A DNA stretch of 64,000 nucleotides from Caballeronia megalochromosomata (GTDB lineage: Bacteria; Pseudomonadota; Gammaproteobacteria; Burkholderiales; Burkholderiaceae). How positions within the stretch are numbered: the first letter of the stretch is position 1; each line of letters opens with the position of its first letter. A program made the translations under genes and the position numbers. Under the pieces are notes generated by a model. The model did not search any database, was not told the DNA's origin, and saw only the letters and a list, made by a program, of their open reading frames with translations. The DNA lies in assembly GCA_001580565.1 (NCBI GenBank), contig LRBF01000170.1, positions 40,423 to 104,422 on the forward strand. The letters run 5' to 3'. Below are positions 62,167-64,000 of the stretch, piece by piece.

Positions 62167-63458
62167 TTCGTTTCGCTTTCCATTTGACCGAACGAAGGCG
62201 TGCTCATCGCGGCGCGGCGTTCCTGCCGCGCGACACGTTTGCCTTCCCACTTCGCGATGGCCGCCGTCGCGATGCTGTTGCCGATCACGTTGGTCGCCGT
62301 GCGTCCCATGTCGAGAATCTGATCGATCGCGAGCACCAGCACAACGCCCGACGGCGGCAGGTGAAACATCGGCGCCACGGCGGCGACGACCACCACCGAG
62401 CCGCGCGCGACACCGGCCATGCCCTTGCTGCTCAGCATGAGCACGAGCAGCATCACGATCTGCGTGCCGATCGGCATGTCGATGCCGAACGCCTGCGCGA
62501 TGAAGATCGCCGCAAAGGCCTGATACATCATCGAGCCGTCGAGATTGAAGGCGTAGCCGAGCGGCAGGGTGAAGCCGACCACTTTCTTGTCGACGCCGAA
62601 TTCCTCCAGCTTCTCGGTGAGACGCGGATATGCGGCCTCGCTGCTCGCGGTGGAGAAGGCGAGCATCGCGGGCTCGCGGATCGCCTTGAGCAAGGTCCAG
62701 ATTGGCTTGCCGAGAAACGCGTATCCCACGAGGATGAGCGCGGCCCACAGGAGCGCGAGTCCGGCATAGAAGCTCGCGACGAGCTTGCCGTAAGTGGTGA
62801 GCACATCGAGTCCGTGCACCGTGATCGCGGAGGCGAGCGCGCCGAATACACCGATGGGCGCGAGGCGCATCACGTAGTCGGTCAGCTTGAGCATGGCGGG
62901 GACGAGGCCTTCCACGCCGGCGATCAGCGGACTCACGCGCGGGTCCGACTTGATCACGCTGAGCACGATGCCGAACATCACGGAGAAGACGAGGATCTGG
63001 AGAATGTCGTTGCGCGCCATCGCATCCATGAGACTCGTGGGAAACGCGTGGGTCACGAAGTCCTTGAAGTTCAGGCCGGCGGTGTTGAGGCCGGTGGCGA
63101 CGTCGGCGCTCGTCTGGGTCATGTGAAGTCCCGCGCCCGGTTGCAGCAGATTCGCGAGCACGAGTCCGAGCGCGAGCGAAAAGAGCGATGCACACACGAA
63201 CCACGCGATCGAGCGCAAGCCGATTCTGCGCACATCGCTCGTGCCTTCCATGCCGGCGAGCCCCGACACGAGCGTCGCGAAGACGAGCGGCGCGATGATC
63301 ATCTTCACGAGCCGCAGGAAGATGTCCGTGACGATGGAAAAGTAGCCGGCGATGACCTTGGCCTGCTCGGCGTCCGCGGCCATGCGATGACAGACATAGC
63401 CGACGGCCACGCCGAGCACTATGCCGGCGAGGATATAGAGGGTGAGGCGATTCTTCAT
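62163..63458 (-). CDS. dicarboxylate/amino acid:cation symporter (DAACS family, GltP/DctA-like)
   Basis: A 431-residue inner-membrane symporter. It has the family's re-entrant-loop serine-rich motif (FSTASSEAAYPRL), NLDGSMMYQAFAAIFIAQA with the substrate- and ion-binding NxDG motif, and DQILDMGRTATNVIGNSIATA with the binding Asp-Arg-Asn. The family takes up glutamate, aspartate or C4-dicarboxylates with protons or sodium. The racemase and aspartase genes that follow, coupled by overlap, point to aspartate as substrate. It is the first gene of the operon. Confidence 0.9.
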   Translation of the reverse strand: MKNRLTLYILAGIVLGVAVGYVCHRMAADAEQAKVIAGYFSIVTDIFLRLVKMIIAPLVFATLVSGLAGMEGTSDVRRIGLRSIAWFVCASLFSLALGLVLANLLQPGAGLHMTQTSADVATGLNTAGLNFKDFVTHAFPTSLMDAMARNDILQILVFSVMFGIVLSVIKSDPRVSPLIAGVEGLVPAMLKLTDYVMRLAPIGVFGALASAITVHGLDVLTTYGKLVASFYAGLALLWAALILVGYAFLGKPIWTLLKAIREPAMLAFSTASSEAAYPRLTEKLEEFGVDKKVVGFTLPLGYAFNLDGSMMYQAFAAIFIAQAFGIDMPIGTQIVMLLVLMLSSKGMAGVARGSVVVVAAVAPMFHLPPSGVVLVLAIDQILDMGRTATNVIGNSIATAAIAKWEGKRVARQERRAAMSTPSFGQMESETK

Positions 63459-63599
63459 GTGTCTCCGTCCTGGGATGACGCACGAACGGTCGGTCGCGAC
63501 CGGGCGTGCGCTCTGAATGGCTGGCGCGTCGAAGATGCGCCGCTTTCTTGTGTCAGGACGGAATCTTAGGGAAGGCAGAAAAAACGTGAATGCTAGTGC

Positions 63600-63615
63600 T
63601 GCATATGGCTATGCA
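63600..63615. promoter_or_regulatory. dyad upstream of the aspartate operon
   Basis: TGCATA and TATGCA are separated by four bases, about 140 bp before the symporter start. It is a possible operator; no regulator gene is adjacent within the window. Confidence 0.4.
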
Positions 63616-63712
63616 AGTTTCGCATAACGCTGCGGACCTCCGGCGGGTCGGGCTTCGTGGCAGGTTTGAGGGTTTTCGCCGGATCCCGTTTTCGTGGTGG
63701 TCCATTGGCACT

Positions 63713-63763
63713 GCCCCTGTGCGGGGCGGCACCTACTTTCTTTGCTGCTGCAAAGAAAGTAGG
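63713..63763. repeat. double-hairpin intergenic repeat, Burkholderia type
   Basis: Two inverted repeats stand together: GCCCC-TGTGC-GGGGC (63713-63727), and perfect 14-bp arms CCTACTTTCTTTGC (63732-63745) and GCAAAGAAAGTAGG (63750-63763) around TGCT. I recall near-identical hairpins repeated between genes in Burkholderia/Paraburkholderia genomes; copy number here cannot be checked. The remaining sequence to 63963 shows no gene. Confidence 0.65.
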
Positions 63764-63963
63764 CAAAGAAAGCAGCTTTCCCATCCAAAGTGCTTCACGC
63801 CGGCCGCGGCACAGGCGATTGGCTGAATGGCCCGGCAATAGCGAGTGCCCTCACAAGCAGAACCGGGCTTGGATCGCGCACGGTCTGACTCATCGCGCCG
63901 CTTAACAGACTGGTTCAGCATATATAGCTCCGGCCCGCTTCGCGGCCGATGGGTCAATTGGGT

Positions 63964-64000
63964 CTGTCTCTTATACACATCTCCGAGCCCACGAGACGGA
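63964..64000. other. Illumina Nextera adapter sequence (artefact)
   Basis: 63964-63982 is CTGTCTCTTATACACATCT, the Tn5 mosaic end used in Nextera libraries, followed at 63983-63997 by CCGAGCCCACGAGAC of the read-2 adapter and three bases of what would be the index. It is read-through contamination at a contig end, not genomic DNA. Confidence 0.98.

Noticed and set aside
60709..63483. A single 924-codon open frame across the racemase and symporter genes
   Set aside because: Only its last 485 codons match a family; the first part is out of frame with the symporter gene, whose own frame has all transporter motifs.
1..64000. tRNA, rRNA, CRISPR arrays, IS elements, prophage or defence genes
   Set aside because: None was seen on either strand by reading; no transposase, integrase or direct-repeat array is present.

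Overview
The window looks like a chromosomal or megaplasmid segment of a Burkholderiales bacterium close to Paraburkholderia/Caballeronia. The grounds are high GC, dense catabolic operons under LysR, IclR, AraC and LuxR-type regulators, a 2-furoate operon of the Cupriavidus/Paraburkholderia kind, and a hairpin repeat of a type I recall from Burkholderia genomes. No rRNA, tRNA, CRISPR array, IS or phage gene was seen. The right end is a contig edge: positions 63964-64000 are Illumina Nextera adapter, not genome. The left end cuts a gene.

Region 1 (1-16857): a fatty/isoprenoid/steroid-type acyl-CoA beta-oxidation island. It holds a MaoC hydratase (partial), an SDR, an MBL-fold hydrolase, an AMACR-type alpha-methylacyl-CoA racemase, two acyl-CoA ligases, an enoyl-CoA hydratase, a side-by-side short/long acyl-CoA dehydrogenase pair, a third dehydrogenase, an SCP-x-like thiolase and a type III CoA-transferase. 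A 914-residue LuxR-family ATPase regulator (LAL/MalT type) is embedded in it. Together these suggest breakdown of a methyl-branched or cyclic carboxylic acid.

Region 2 (16919-23213): an MFS transporter, an alpha/beta-hydrolase homologue without the nucleophile serine, an isochorismatase-family amidase and two CaiB/BaiF CoA-transferases. All are on the minus strand and divergent from a LysR regulator across a palindrome-rich control region.

Region 3 (23628-32994): a 2-furoic acid operon. hmfA (molybdopterin large subunit fused to a CoxG domain), hmfB (FAD), hmfC (2Fe-2S) and hmfD (2-furoyl-CoA synthetase) are translationally coupled and followed by an MFS transporter. Upstream on the same strand are an AraC regulator and an hmfE-like crotonase.

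Region 4 (33657-38184): a zinc alcohol dehydrogenase, a small unknown protein, a lipoprotein, a flavin-reductase-like protein and a Tat-exported purple-acid-phosphatase-like enzyme.

Region 5 (38596-45816): a sugar/sugar-acid cluster with AldA-like aldehyde dehydrogenase, MFS transporter, enolase-superfamily dehydratase, GMC oxidoreductase, a porin reduced to its two ends, and an IclR regulator. A perfect 22-bp palindrome and a good sigma70 promoter precede it.

Region 6 (45856-55000): a tight seven-gene operon (Fe-alcohol dehydrogenase, crotonase, CoA-transferase, TRAP binding protein, fused TRAP permease, two paralogous amidohydrolases) divergent from a LysR gene. The substrate is unknown.

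Region 7 (55116-63458): a secreted DUF296 protein, a LysR/dkgB divergent pair as in E. coli yafC-dkgB, a DUF2235 lipase-like protein, a 54-residue protein, and an aspartate operon (dicarboxylate/amino acid symporter, tandem-duplicated Asp/Glu racemase, aspartate ammonia-lyase) that probably feeds D- and L-aspartate to fumarate.
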